Part shown: positions 36,523 through 43,881 of the stretch, piece by piece
Numbering within the stretch: position 1 is the first letter of the stretch
Layout: each line of letters opens with the position of its first letter
Program-made: the position numbers and the translations under genes
The notes under the pieces: model-generated
Seen by the model: only the letters and a program-made list of their open reading frames with translations
Databases searched by the model: none
What the model was told of the DNA's origin: nothing
Virus record (IMG/VR): IMGVR_UViG_3300037587_000425
Span: 1 to 43,881 of that record
Length of the DNA: 43,881 nucleotides
Strand: one strand, 5' to 3'
Source of the DNA: a virus

Positions 36523-36929
36523 TATTTACTCTCCAGCTTGGTTAATAAGCTCTCATCGTTCATCATGCGATACATTTGCTTGCTGCCAGGCGGTAATTCA
36601 ATATGAACTCCTGCGTATCGGTCAAAGTAAACAATATCACCTTCTTCAACCCAACTACTCCCGCCCAATGCAGTAGCTTTAAAAGCGCCATCACCAATAC
36701 TTACAACAATACCGTATTGCCGCCCTCGATCTTCTTTTTCAAGCTGGTCTTGTGACTTCGCTGTAAACCCAGCCGCTGCCAATGTTGCAAACTCTGATTT
36801 TTCAGCCGCCTCTAGCTCATCACTACCTTTGATAGTTTTAATTATTAAGCGATAGCCTACGGCTTTGTGGCAACCTTTAGCAACTAAATCGTTAGCGGTA
36901 TTAATCATTTCTTCGGTGACTTCAATCAT
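36522..36929 (-). CDS. GroES-like co-chaperonin fold protein, 135 aa
   Basis: ATG 36929 with AAAGGAG 9 bases upstream; a longer frame to 36995 overlaps the previous gene. The segment YGIVVSIGDGAFKATALGGS then WVEEGDIVYFDRYAGVHIEL follows the GroES/Cpn10 beta-barrel pattern (G.V.....G......G..V..GD.V.F..YAG). Phage GroES-like proteins help fold capsid proteins with host GroEL. Confidence 0.65.
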   Translation of the reverse strand: MIEVTEEMINTANDLVAKGCHKAVGYRLIIKTIKGSDELEAAEKSEFATLAAAGFTAKSQDQLEKEDRGRQYGIVVSIGDGAFKATALGGSSWVEEGDIVYFDRYAGVHIELPPGSKQMYRMMNDESLLTKLESK

Positions 36930-37203
36930 CTTCTTGCTCCTTTGGAAGCTCGAGCATTTCATGGATATTAAATATAGACGTGGGATCACTAGCATTCACT
37001 AAGCCTATTTTTTGGCCAAGTACGCTGTGTATTCTATTCATGGATAGATCGTTATTCGTTGGGTCGATATGGCTACCGTTACCAAGTATTTCTTCTACTT
37101 GTTCGCCTGACCACTTCAAACATTGCAGGTAGGTTTTCGTAGTAGAATTTTCCAGCCAAATTTCCATCTGGGCTTGTGTTATTCTTTTATGCTTGTCAGT
37201 CAC
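36922..37203 (-). CDS. hypothetical protein, 93 aa
   Basis: MTDKHKRITQAQMEIWLENS; soluble and helical with a polar end (MLELPKEQEDD). Overlaps the GroES-like gene by eight bases. No family recognised. Confidence 0.55.
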   Translation of the reverse strand: MTDKHKRITQAQMEIWLENSTTKTYLQCLKWSGEQVEEILGNGSHIDPTNNDLSMNRIHSVLGQKIGLVNASDPTSIFNIHEMLELPKEQEDD

Positions 37204-37500
37204 TTATTCTTCCTTCTTCGGAGTTTGTAAAGTTTTACCATGATTTTGATGGTACCCATATTTGGTATTAGCAGCCTTTCTCGCGGCAATGGCTGGGTTT
37301 ACAGTGAAGACACCAAGATGTTTCTTCTTGCTGTCAACCTTGATTTGAGCCACCCACTTGCTGTCTTGTTTATTCCAGAAAACACCCATAATTCCGGACG
37401 TGTTGTTACTTCGCATGGACTTGTTTTTGTTGCATACGTAGCCTGATTAAGATTCTCCCATCTATTATCAGACCGTATGTGCGTGATCGGCTTGATCGTC
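37204..37500 (-). pseudogene. frameshifted HNH-AP2 homing endonuclease remnant
   Basis: The intact 3' part (37204-37416) encodes an AP2 domain: MRSNNTSGIMGVFWNKQDSK, WVAQIKVDSKKKHLGVFT, AARKAANTKYGYHQNHG. Just upstream, in other frames, are HNH fragments: DDQADHAH and then IRSDNRWENLNQATYATKTS. Two shifts are needed to join them into the usual HNH-AP2 order. The AP2 part may still be translated alone from ATG 37416. Confidence 0.65.
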
Positions 37501-37509
37501 CATACCCGA

Positions 37510-39534
37510 TTATACCATATTCTCGCCTTGTGTTCCCGCTGGTTTATCTCCTTCGATAAAAGTGTCTTCAATGCGTTGTGCGGCTTCCATTGCGTTTTGA
37601 CCACTTGCAATGCCCGCTTTCACTAGTCTTTCGAGTGATTGGGTGTATAGATTGGTTATTTCAGCTTCTTGCTTATCGGCTTGTAACCCTAGTTTCGTCA
37701 TTTCTTTAGCAGCTTCCATTGCTATCTTCTGTTTTTTAAGTTGAGTTTCTTCACGTCTTAAATTTTGATCTTCTTTACGCATTTCCATTTCGGCTGCCTG
37801 CTGCGCCATCATAAGGTCTTGCATTGGGTCACGCGCATTTGGATCGGGTTCAGGGGCTAACTCTTCAATGTTGGGTGCGTTCATTGATTTTAGCCAATCA
37901 AGATAGGCTTGCCGTAAATTAATTATTTGCTGAGGCTGTGTCTTGGCTTCTTCCAGCACCGCCTGTGTTCTCTGGATCCGTTCAATGTCAGAGCCTTGCG
38001 AGGGGTCAGCGACAATACGTATATCACAATCATCAGGGTTAAAGTCATCTTTCATTGAAGCATTAGCATTATCTAATACACGATTATATTTATTATCATC
38101 AAAGTGCTTGAAGTTTAATGCAGCTATTTTTTTAAACTCACTTCTCGCGCAGTTATAGACCCGCATAATGATTGAATTAGGAACTTTTAATCCTTGTTGT
38201 AGCTTGGCCAGATAAAGGCTCGCGGCCTCTCCTGCTTGTGCTTCAATGTTCACAGCAGCATTTGTCATTGAGCGTGAAGAGGTGACAAGATAGTCCATTA
38301 ACTGAAATAAAGTTTGATTCGGACCCGCAAAAGGAAACTGGACAATATTATCTATTAGATTCCCTGTGCCGTGATGGGGGACGGGCGTTAGTTGCCCCAT
38401 CTGGACTTCAATGGGGCCAGACTGTATCGCGTTGCCTCGACCGCTTGCCAAAGACTGACTAATTAATCCAGAGTTAGCCGCTGTGATATGGACTGTGCCA
38501 GCATCAATAAGCTGACGAATGTTGGTATTGATAGCGTCAAACATAGGACCAAGCAATATTCCCCAACCCATCCCCATCGGACCCCCTTCTGGATCTGGCA
38601 AGAATCGGTACTGTGTAAAACGTGGAACATCATCAATCTTTATAATTACATCATCGTCTTCAATAATGGAGTCTTCGTCATAACAAGGATAGAGTGAAAC
38701 AATCCTTTCTTTTCCTTCCCATATCAGTGCAATGTAAGGCTCTTTTAGTCCGTCTTCATCCAAATCTAACCATGTGTAAGCTTCGATAAACTCAAAGTCG
38801 TCTCTGTCTTCTTCCAGATCGTCTTCTTCAATATCCCACTGCTGTTCACCACGAATAAAGCTGATAACCTCATTTCTTGTGTATTTGCACTTGTAAAACT
38901 TATCAGGAGCCTCGTTAAATGAATTGTAACTTTGATCGAAAATAACCTCATCAGCTAAACATAGCTCACTACAAACTTCCTGAATCTCTGTATCGTAATA
39001 AGTTTTTTTATAAAACGTGCCGGGGGCTGCGAGTATTAGCAACCCCTTATCTTGATTGTCCCGCCAGTTGGGTATCATTTCAGATAATTGATAGTTCTCA
39101 TAATCTGATACACGCTTTGATCGCGCTTCTTTCTCTTCTGTATTTTCACCGTATATCTTTGCGTGAACAAGTTTGTTAGCCCAAACTAGCTCAGGCGCTG
39201 CTCTTGAGCTAAAGTCCAGCATGGCCTCTAAAATGTAGGGCATCATTGCAAGACTCGCACCCTCGAAAGGAAAATTCTTTTCAGTGATTTCTACATCACC
39301 AGACATGGCTTGTAGTTTAGCAAGGTTTAAAGCACGTTTATATTTCTTGAGCCACGGCTCCATTGATTTTTTAGCTATATTATAAAGCTCTAATGTATCA
39401 GAACAGGCTTTTGCCGCGTCAGGTAACTCGTCTACGATGTTGCCCTGATCCAGGTATTTAATAAGTTTACCGGTGTATTCTTCCTCGGCTATCGGCTGCA
39501 TTTCTTCTGGCATTTGTTCATACGGCACGCTCAT
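37510..39534 (-). CDS. portal protein
   Basis: 674 residues, the size of podovirus portals. N-terminal wing/clip region (AMSGDVEITEKNFPFEGASL then AMMPYILEAMLDFSSRAAPE), central stem (MGMGWGILLGPMFDAINTNI), and a Gln/Glu/Lys-rich C-terminal barrel helix (MEMRKEDQNLRREETQLKKQ). It forms the dodecameric ring through which terminase packs and the tail releases DNA. Lies downstream of the large terminase gene in the same operon. Ends EGDKPAGTQGENMV. Confidence 0.85.
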   Translation of the reverse strand: MSVPYEQMPEEMQPIAEEEYTGKLIKYLDQGNIVDELPDAAKACSDTLELYNIAKKSMEPWLKKYKRALNLAKLQAMSGDVEITEKNFPFEGASLAMMPYILEAMLDFSSRAAPELVWANKLVHAKIYGENTEEKEARSKRVSDYENYQLSEMIPNWRDNQDKGLLILAAPGTFYKKTYYDTEIQEVCSELCLADEVIFDQSYNSFNEAPDKFYKCKYTRNEVISFIRGEQQWDIEEDDLEEDRDDFEFIEAYTWLDLDEDGLKEPYIALIWEGKERIVSLYPCYDEDSIIEDDDVIIKIDDVPRFTQYRFLPDPEGGPMGMGWGILLGPMFDAINTNIRQLIDAGTVHITAANSGLISQSLASGRGNAIQSGPIEVQMGQLTPVPHHGTGNLIDNIVQFPFAGPNQTLFQLMDYLVTSSRSMTNAAVNIEAQAGEAASLYLAKLQQGLKVPNSIIMRVYNCARSEFKKIAALNFKHFDDNKYNRVLDNANASMKDDFNPDDCDIRIVADPSQGSDIERIQRTQAVLEEAKTQPQQIINLRQAYLDWLKSMNAPNIEELAPEPDPNARDPMQDLMMAQQAAEMEMRKEDQNLRREETQLKKQKIAMEAAKEMTKLGLQADKQEAEITNLYTQSLERLVKAGIASGQNAMEAAQRIEDTFIEGDKPAGTQGENMV

Positions 39535-39653
39535 TGCTTACGCCTCGATACTTTCTGTTTTTCTTGGGGGGTAAGTAAGCGCCAATGTCCACACACATTA
39601 CAGTGGGTATAGGTTAGGGGCTTGTCTTTGGTTTCTATGCAGTCAGGGCACAT
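39531..39653 (-). CDS. tiny zinc-finger protein, 40 aa
   Basis: MCPDCIETKDKPLTYTHCNV then CGHWRLLTPQEKQK: two CxxC pairs make one zinc knuckle. Its stop overlaps the portal start (ATGA), so it is translationally coupled. The first 11 residues match those of the 39966 gene, with the same DNA, so one is a partial copy of the other. Confidence 0.6.
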   Translation of the reverse strand: MCPDCIETKDKPLTYTHCNVCGHWRLLTPQEKQKVSRRKQ

Positions 39654-39979
39654 TATATCTCACTCGGCATTATATAAAGTGTGCTGCCTTGTTGACACTG
39701 ATCTAATGCAGTGCCTATGGTTTCAAATGGCTTTTCAAGACACCCATTCCCTTTTACTTTAGATGATCTGTTTACAAAAAACACTTTACCATGGGTATGG
39801 GTGTCGTTAGCAAATACTAATTCACCGGAAATATCGTTAACCAATACTAAGGCGTCATCAATCGATAGTAAGTCACCAGAAAATAACGCCTCTTCTATAA
39901 TATTAGAAACTGCTAATGATGGTACAGCAACGACAGCGCCAGCGGCTATTGCACCTTTTAAAAAATCACGTCTTTTCAT
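39653..39979 (-). CDS. protein with a twin-arginine (Tat)-type signal, 108 aa
   Basis: N-terminus MKRRDFLKGAIAAGAVVAVP followed by SLAVSN has the Tat motif (RRDFLKG), a hydrophobic core and an Ala-x-Ser-like cleavage region. The rest ends VFFVNRSSKVKGNGCLEKPF ETIGTALDQCQQ, similar to the opening of the beta-helix protein at 31997. A Tat signal is unusual for a phage late gene; it suggests export of a folded domain to the periplasm, or chance similarity. ATG 39979 has GAGT upstream. Confidence 0.5.
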   Translation of the reverse strand: MKRRDFLKGAIAAGAVVAVPSLAVSNIIEEALFSGDLLSIDDALVLVNDISGELVFANDTHTHGKVFFVNRSSKVKGNGCLEKPFETIGTALDQCQQGSTLYIMPSEI

Positions 39980-40151
39980 TTGTCCACTCCTTTTCTAATT
40001 TATCTCCGATTCGCATCATCTCAACATCAACACTGTTTAATTCTGTAATTAAAGAGCCGTCATCTGTATTATACATCAGCCCTTTAAAATAAAAGGAACC
40101 CATAGTGTAAACTTTATGCTTGTCTTTAGTTTCGATGCAGTTAGGGCACAT
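39966..40151 (-). CDS. hypothetical protein with half zinc knuckle, 61 aa
   Basis: ATG 40151 (MCPNCIETKDKHKVYTMGSF) or ATG 40157. Only the first CxxC remains; the rest is acidic (GSLITELNSVDVEMMRIGDK). N-terminus duplicates that of the 39531 gene, so its zinc site is probably lost. Overlaps the next gene. Confidence 0.5.
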   Translation of the reverse strand: MCPNCIETKDKHKVYTMGSFYFKGLMYNTDDGSLITELNSVDVEMMRIGDKLEKEWTNEKT

Positions 40152-40344
40152 AAGCATTCTTACTTAGAGTTATGTTTTTTTGTGAGACTGATAACAGTTT
40201 TTTAGGATTACTGTTTAACGATACTTGTATTAGTCCGCTTTTTGTTTTTTTAATAATACTGCATTGTTTATCAATGAACTCTCGTGCTTCGTATAAAGCA
40301 TATAGATCGTCTTTGCTGTTAACTATGCATTGTTTATTAAGCAT
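40141..40344 (-). CDS. hypothetical protein, 67 aa
   Basis: MLNKQCIVNSKDDLYALYEA starts a soluble, probably helical protein with a basic C-terminal half. GGAG 8-9 bases upstream of ATG 40344. No family recognised. Confidence 0.55.
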   Translation of the reverse strand: MLNKQCIVNSKDDLYALYEAREFIDKQCSIIKKTKSGLIQVSLNSNPKKLLSVSQKNITLSKNAYVP

Positions 40345-40400
40345 TTAATTTATCTCCGATTATGAGTAACATCTTAACTGTCCAAATTAATGATGCGTAT

Positions 40401-41861
40401 TCAATACCCCATCCCCTTGTCTTTGCCCAATTTTTTAGGTATCTGATAAACCGATTCATCCGGATGTAAATCACATATCCGGGTTGCATGTCGTCTCATC
40501 ATGTAAGCGTAGCGTATAGCGTCAAGCAAATCATCTTTAATCTTAACTATCTCAGTCTTACCGCTTATTGTAGTCTTTGTATGATATTGCCGCAACTCCT
40601 CGAAAACTTCAAACAAACATGAGACAACTTTAAATCGTCCCGTCTTCATTAAATTATTTAATTCCATGATCCCCGCCCATACACCATTACCGCCGTCTTC
40701 CCATGTTGCGTGATCAGCGAGCATATTAAATCCTTCCTCGATGTAATAATCTCTTTGTTGTTTCGCGCTGCCTTTTTCAGTCTGTAATCCATCATGCGGC
40801 CAGGCGGTAGGTACGTTCTCACACCATGGCTTAATAACATGCCAGGCTTCGAACGGTTGCTTCTTTGATGCTTTCCATGCATTAACAACATAGAACATAT
40901 CAGCATCTCTATCCCACACTAATTGTATGTGAGCTTGGGGGTGATCCCAACCAAAGTCCATGCCGTTGATCACAAACCAATAATCAGGAATGTCGAACGG
41001 CTCAATCTTCAAATCATCCTCGTCCACTTCATAGATTAAACCGGAACCCATTAATGGCGTGCCCTTGCTCCTCATATCTCTTTGATAAGCCGGATACTTC
41101 GCTAGTATCATTCGCTTTGCGTCTTCACTTAAATGCGGGGCTTGATCCCAGGTTGCTGATTGCAGATAGTCACCATCACCTGGCCTATCCATAAACTGTG
41201 TGACTAACTCAGTTTTTCCGTTTTCCGGGGTGAATGTGAGAATACCGCGCCCACCTTTCCCGCTGTCACCGTTCAATGTTCTAGTCAGGACTTGCGGATA
41301 TATTTCAGGGTCTTTAGGTTCTTCATCGATGTGATACCAGTCGACCACGTCACCCATTAACGCGTGCTGGCCTTGCGAATAACTCCAAAATTGACAAACC
41401 GATATGCCTTTAACATGTTTGACACGAATCTCGCGCATCGCACCCTTCGTTCCAGTCATTCCGATCCAATCCACGATCTTGTCTTTATGTATCAGTCCAC
41501 CTTCAAATTTACCTTCGTTGTACCGCCCGAACAATTTGTATTGAAGTAAGTCCCTTGTCTTTTCGCCTGAGTAACCCAACAACCAGCACATCGGAGGACG
41601 CTCAAACTTATACCCATCCCAATTGTCTGGGTATTCACCTGCTAAGTGATACGCATCGATACAACATCCAGTTCTCGACTTACCGACTTGATTAGCAGCC
41701 ATTAGCATACTTGCTATGTGTGTTTTGGTTGCAGCGTTGAACGTGTGTTGCCAACCATACAATGATTTGTAGACTCGTTCTAAAGCAGTGCGCTCACGCA
41801 AAGCAATCTTTGCTTCGAGCAATTGTATCTTCTCGATCTTCTGAGCTTTAGTCAGACTCAA
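40401..41861 (-). CDS. terminase large subunit
   Basis: 486 residues. ATPase motifs: deviant Walker A AANQVGKS (55-62) and Walker B DVVDWYHIDEE (171-181). RNase H-like nuclease: GMDFGWDHP with Asp302, and C-terminal DDLLDAIRYAYMM with Asp443/444/447. It drives DNA into the procapsid and cuts at the end of each headful. The small subunit is encoded upstream at 42619 but separated by a terminator and a new promoter. A piece around Walker B is duplicated in the preceding small gene (41858-42025). Confidence 0.9.
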   Translation of the reverse strand: MSLTKAQKIEKIQLLEAKIALRERTALERVYKSLYGWQHTFNAATKTHIASMLMAANQVGKSRTGCCIDAYHLAGEYPDNWDGYKFERPPMCWLLGYSGEKTRDLLQYKLFGRYNEGKFEGGLIHKDKIVDWIGMTGTKGAMREIRVKHVKGISVCQFWSYSQGQHALMGDVVDWYHIDEEPKDPEIYPQVLTRTLNGDSGKGGRGILTFTPENGKTELVTQFMDRPGDGDYLQSATWDQAPHLSEDAKRMILAKYPAYQRDMRSKGTPLMGSGLIYEVDEDDLKIEPFDIPDYWFVINGMDFGWDHPQAHIQLVWDRDADMFYVVNAWKASKKQPFEAWHVIKPWCENVPTAWPHDGLQTEKGSAKQQRDYYIEEGFNMLADHATWEDGGNGVWAGIMELNNLMKTGRFKVVSCLFEVFEELRQYHTKTTISGKTEIVKIKDDLLDAIRYAYMMRRHATRICDLHPDESVYQIPKKLGKDKGMGY

Positions 41862-42025
41862 TCAATTATCACGCGATCAATTACGTCACCTGTCAAAGCT
41901 TTGGCTTGCGAATAACTTAAAAATTGACAGACTGATACGTCTTTTCCTCGCTTGAATAGTATCTCGTTGATGTCAGATTGCTTGCTTGCATGCTTTAATT
42001 GTTTGCTAAAGTTAGATGTTTTCAT
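41858..42025 (-). CDS. small protein ending in a copy of the TerL Walker B region, 55 aa
   Basis: ATG 42025 with AAAAGGGAAAC upstream; the longer frame to 42208 lacks a ribosome site. N-terminus MKTSNFSKQLKHASKQSDIN is new; the C-terminal half DVSVCQFLSYSQAKALTGDV then IDRVIID parallels TerL residues 152-178 (GISVCQFWSYSQGQHALMGD then VVDWYHID), and DNA is alike too. The Walker B acid is changed. It overlaps TerL by four bases. Likely a duplication fused to a small gene. Confidence 0.6.
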   Translation of the reverse strand: MKTSNFSKQLKHASKQSDINEILFKRGKDVSVCQFLSYSQAKALTGDVIDRVIID

Positions 42026-42056
42026 TATGTTTCCCTTTTTGATTTGGTGAGACTTA

Positions 42057-42251
42057 TTAATACGCGCAGTAATTAGAACCAAAAAAAACAGTGTAATATT
42101 TGCCATTAACATTATAAGTACCGATATTTCCATATTGATATCCATATTGCCCCCACACGCAGCTAACAAGTACAGCGTAAGCGCCGCCGATCGTGTATGC
42201 ATTAGCATTGAGTGAAATAGTAAGCAGTAGCGTGATGATTAATATTTTCAT
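42057..42251 (-). CDS. small secreted protein, 64 aa
   Basis: MKILIITLLLTISLNANAYT is a Sec signal peptide (cut after ANA). The mature part of about 45 residues is Gly/Tyr-rich with two Cys (SCVWGQYGYQYGNIGTYNVN). Small periplasmic or outer-membrane targeted protein; role unknown. GGGAG before the ATG. Confidence 0.55.
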   Translation of the reverse strand: MKILIITLLLTISLNANAYTIGGAYAVLVSCVWGQYGYQYGNIGTYNVNGKYYTVFFGSNYCAY

Positions 42252-42252
42252 T

Positions 42253-42465
42253 TTACTCCCCTTTGTTAGTAAGCACTAACTCTCTTTGAAGTTTGAAGTA
42301 TTGATTTGCTTTTATGTTTGCGATGTATAACGTAAGAATAGTGAGAGCATAAGCGGGGGGAGCGAGCCAGTACGTCGTCTTGACGTGACAACCACACATT
42401 TTTGCAAGCTCAGCACGAGATAGTTTAGCTTTAGTTAATAACTGCTTAATTGATTCTTGATTCAC
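42253..42465 (-). CDS. helix-turn-helix protein, 70 aa, first gene of the late operon
   Basis: GTG 42465 (MNQESIKQLLTKAKLSRAEL) is preferred; an in-frame GTG at 42492 lies at the predicted transcript start. LSRAELAKMCGCHVKTTYWL is a helix-turn-helix, followed by a hydrophobic PPAYALTILTLYIANIKA. It may be a DNA-binding regulator of the late block; a family match is lacking. Confidence 0.55.
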   Translation of the reverse strand: MNQESIKQLLTKAKLSRAELAKMCGCHVKTTYWLAPPAYALTILTLYIANIKANQYFKLQRELVLTNKGE

Positions 42466-42500
42466 GACTACTAACCCCGAGGCCACGTACACTTTTAGTG

Positions 42501-42529
42501 ATTATATGCGTTAAATCGGAACAATTCAA
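42501..42529 (-). promoter_or_regulatory. promoter of the late operon
   Basis: Minus strand TTGAAT (42524-42529), 17-base spacer, TATAAT (42501-42506). It precedes the helix-turn-helix gene, TerL and all structural genes. A host-type sigma-70 promoter. Confidence 0.65.
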
Positions 42530-42530
42530 T

Positions 42531-42556
42531 GAAAAACGAACGCGTCAGATGCGTTC
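42531..42556 (-). terminator. terminator after the small terminase gene
   Basis: Minus strand GAACGC-ATCTGAC-GCGTTC followed by GTTTTTC. It separates the small terminase gene from the late promoter just downstream. Confidence 0.65.
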
Positions 42557-42618
42557 TAAGCAGTTTAATTTAAGAATTTGAACAAACGTAAAGGGAGATT
42601 TAGAAAGATAAGCACGCG

Positions 42619-43032
42619 TTATTTGTTTTCAATCAGTTGAATTGAGTCTAAATGTAAGAGTTTGCGATCTATTTCGTCTTCTGATAAATCTTCAAGTCTG
42701 ACGCTAACGTGTTGTTTAATATCTTGTTTATCGTGATAGCCATGTTTTGTGAGAACTAATTTTGTGATAGCTGCGTTAAATGTGCTGTCTAAGCCCCCGT
42801 TAATCAAAGCCTGGTGCTGCATTTCTTTAATTTTCCTTAACATATCCTTAAATTCTTTCTTATTTTCTTCGCCCTCCCACCTATACATGCAAGTTGTTGA
42901 TATCCCTACATATAATGCTAATCCAACATGTGACGGAATAACATCGTCAGTTGCAGTCTTATAGTTGTCTATGTAGTTATAGCATTTATCTAGTAAATCT
43001 TGTGTGTAAAGTGTGGGTCTGCCAGCGGGCAT
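42619..43032 (-). CDS. terminase small subunit (P22 gp3-like)
   Basis: 137 residues. MPAGRPTLYTQDLLDKCYNY is the usual start of phage small terminases (GRPTxYT), followed by a helix-turn-helix region (VGLALYVGISTTCMYRWEGE) and a helical oligomerisation part (MLRKIKEMQHQALINGGLDS). It recognises the packaging site and loads TerL. Followed by a terminator. Confidence 0.75.
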   Translation of the reverse strand: MPAGRPTLYTQDLLDKCYNYIDNYKTATDDVIPSHVGLALYVGISTTCMYRWEGEENKKEFKDMLRKIKEMQHQALINGGLDSTFNAAITKLVLTKHGYHDKQDIKQHVSVRLEDLSEDEIDRKLLHLDSIQLIENK

Positions 43033-43080
43033 ATTAGATTTTCCTTATTAAGCTCTTAGAGAAATTCATTTAACGTCTTA

Positions 43081-43251
43081 TCATTTAGCTTTTTTCTTCT
43101 TCGTTTTTTTCTTTTTAACAACTTTCTTTTTGTTCATGATTTCATCAAGTCGCGCTTGTTGAGCAATTCGAATTAGTCGTAACTTATCAGCTAGTGAATT
43201 TTTTCCAGCTAATTTATCGACTTTTCGCTTTGTTTTCTTATGTTTCATCAT
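43081..43251 (-). CDS. lysine-rich small protein, 56 aa
   Basis: MMKHKKTKRKVDKLAGKNSL, then LADKLRLIRIAQQARLDEIM and a tail of mostly lysines ending KKKKAK. Very basic, so it probably binds nucleic acid; could be histone-like or a chance low-complexity frame. Upstream of the small terminase gene on the same strand. Confidence 0.45.
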   Translation of the reverse strand: MMKHKKTKRKVDKLAGKNSLADKLRLIRIAQQARLDEIMNKKKVVKKKKTKKKKAK

Positions 43252-43297
43252 GTTAGTAAGCTCTCACATTTATTTACCGTTTAATTCATTCGTAGTA

Positions 43298-43326
43298 TTG
43301 CGAATGACTGTAAAGTGTACTATAGT
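43298..43326 (+). promoter_or_regulatory. rightward sigma-70 promoter
   Basis: TTGCGA (43298-43303), 17-base spacer, TATAGT (43321-43326). Divergent from the terminase side; drives the two genes at the right edge and, if the genome is circular, the small genes at the left edge. Confidence 0.6.
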
Positions 43327-43366
43327 TTAGTTGTAAGTTAATTATAGCATAAAAAAGGTGAATGAA

Positions 43367-43630
43367 ATGAACACATTGTCAGAGAGCTTGAACTTTTCAA
43401 AAAATGAAGCAAAAAACAGTCATAAAATTAAAGTAAGTGAAACAGAACACATTGCTGCATACGATACTCTTTGTTTAATTTGTGCAGAACTCGACATTGA
43501 TACTAACAAATATGATGATTCAGATTTTAGCTCAACATCGATGCACTTAGAAGATGCATACGAAGCAGCACAAGACGATATTAAAACTATTAATGAAAGT
43601 CACGTTGATTTGTATTTTTGGATTGATTAA
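43367..43630 (+). CDS. acidic hypothetical protein, 87 aa
   Basis: ATG 43367 follows AAAAAAGGTGAATGAA; an in-frame GTG at 43358 lies within the ribosome site. MNTLSESLNFSKNEAKNSHK then an acidic C-terminal half (NKYDDSDFSSTSMHLEDAYE). Acidic small early proteins are often DNA mimics, but nothing specific supports that here. Confidence 0.6.
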   Translation: MNTLSESLNFSKNEAKNSHKIKVSETEHIAAYDTLCLICAELDIDTNKYDDSDFSSTSMHLEDAYEAAQDDIKTINESHVDLYFWID

Positions 43631-43716
43631 ATTTTTAAAAAGTAAAGTCATAGCTAATCAATTTAAGCCTTATTTAATATAGGGCTTATGTGGATTAATT
43701 AAAAAAGGTGAATGAA

Positions 43717-43881
43717 ATGATAACGCGCACATATGCATATTTTGGAAAGACGCATGAAGACACTAATTTTAGTGGATGTATTAAAGTCAAAAGCTGGTTT
43801 TCTAATTCAAAAGCTATTTATGAATTACTTTTAAGTGAATATCCCGATGATTTTCACATTATTAACATAACACGAATATAG
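43717..43881 (+). CDS. hypothetical protein, 54 aa, ending at the window edge
   Basis: ATG 43717 after the same AAAAAAGGTGAATGAA ribosome block as the previous gene. MITRTYAYFGKTHEDTNFSG; soluble, beta-rich start and helical end. Stop TAG is the last triplet of the window. A weak hairpin (AAGCC/GGCTT) lies between the two genes. Confidence 0.55.
   Translation: MITRTYAYFGKTHEDTNFSGCIKVKSWFSNSKAIYELLLSEYPDDFHIINITRI

Noticed and set aside
37299-37610. 103-codon frame overlapping portal end
   Set aside because: It joins portal antiframe sequence with part of the broken HNH-AP2 gene; only the HNH segment (IRSDNRWENLNQ) is meaningful.
1-43881. Lysogeny module (integrase, CI-like repressor)
   Set aside because: No recombinase or full-length repressor is encoded; only tiny helix-turn-helix proteins are present.

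Overview
The window reads as a nearly complete tailed-phage genome of the short-tailed, P22-like type: moderately AT-rich, about 44 kb, very densely packed with genes. It has a headful-type terminase pair (small 42619-43032, large 40401-41861), a portal protein, scaffold, major capsid protein, P22 gp4/gp10-like tail parts, three ejection-type proteins, tail fibres and a lysis block. I see no integrase, no recognisable repressor, no DNA polymerase and no RNA polymerase, so it borrows the host replication and transcription enzymes. The host cannot be named from sequence; AGGAGG/AAGGTG ribosome sites and an Rz/Rz1 spanin pair point to a Gram-negative (proteobacterial) host. The window begins inside an open frame and ends exactly at a stop codon, so it is either a cut from a longer contig or an opened circular map.

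Layout. (1) Rightward small genes at both edges, 43367-43881 and 1-1514, probably one unit fed by a consensus promoter at 43298-43326 if the genome is circular. (2) A leftward early operon, 7881 down to 1503, of about 22 very small genes (RusA resolvase, HNH nuclease, zinc ribbons, tiny helix-turn-helix proteins, a TusA-fold protein, a candidate Acb2/Tad1-hairpin anti-defence protein). (3) A central control region, 7881-10464, bounded by a perfect 72-bp inverted repeat whose two copies carry the same promoter facing outward; just inside each copy is a promoter-structured RNA-terminator unit, and between them lie a basic protein, a homing-endonuclease-like gene and long structured intergenic stretches. 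(4) A rightward early operon, 10480 to 18623: DnaQ-type exonuclease, ERF annealing protein, YqaJ exonuclease, SSB, a Ref/DUF968-like HNH protein, more small genes, and a tRNA-Leu-like element. (5) A single leftward late block, about 42494 to 18612: packaging, head, tail, ejection, fibre, then endolysin, small membrane proteins and spanins.

The most unusual feature is the spacer DNA of the two early operons. Many spacers are 55-130 bp imperfect palindromes with the layout of integron attC recombination sites (outer CATAAC/GTTATG boxes, inner boxes containing CCG/CGG, terminal loop), and they occur in both arms, always in the same orientation relative to the genes. Gene stops (TAA) and several gene starts (ATG) are supplied by the attC outer boxes themselves, and three unrelated proteins contain a translated half-site (peptide NVSASGS). 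No integron integrase is encoded here. Together with a shattered ssb copy, homing-endonuclease remnants, a TerL fragment fused to a small gene and other partial duplications, this looks like a phage whose early regions are assembled from exchangeable cassettes.
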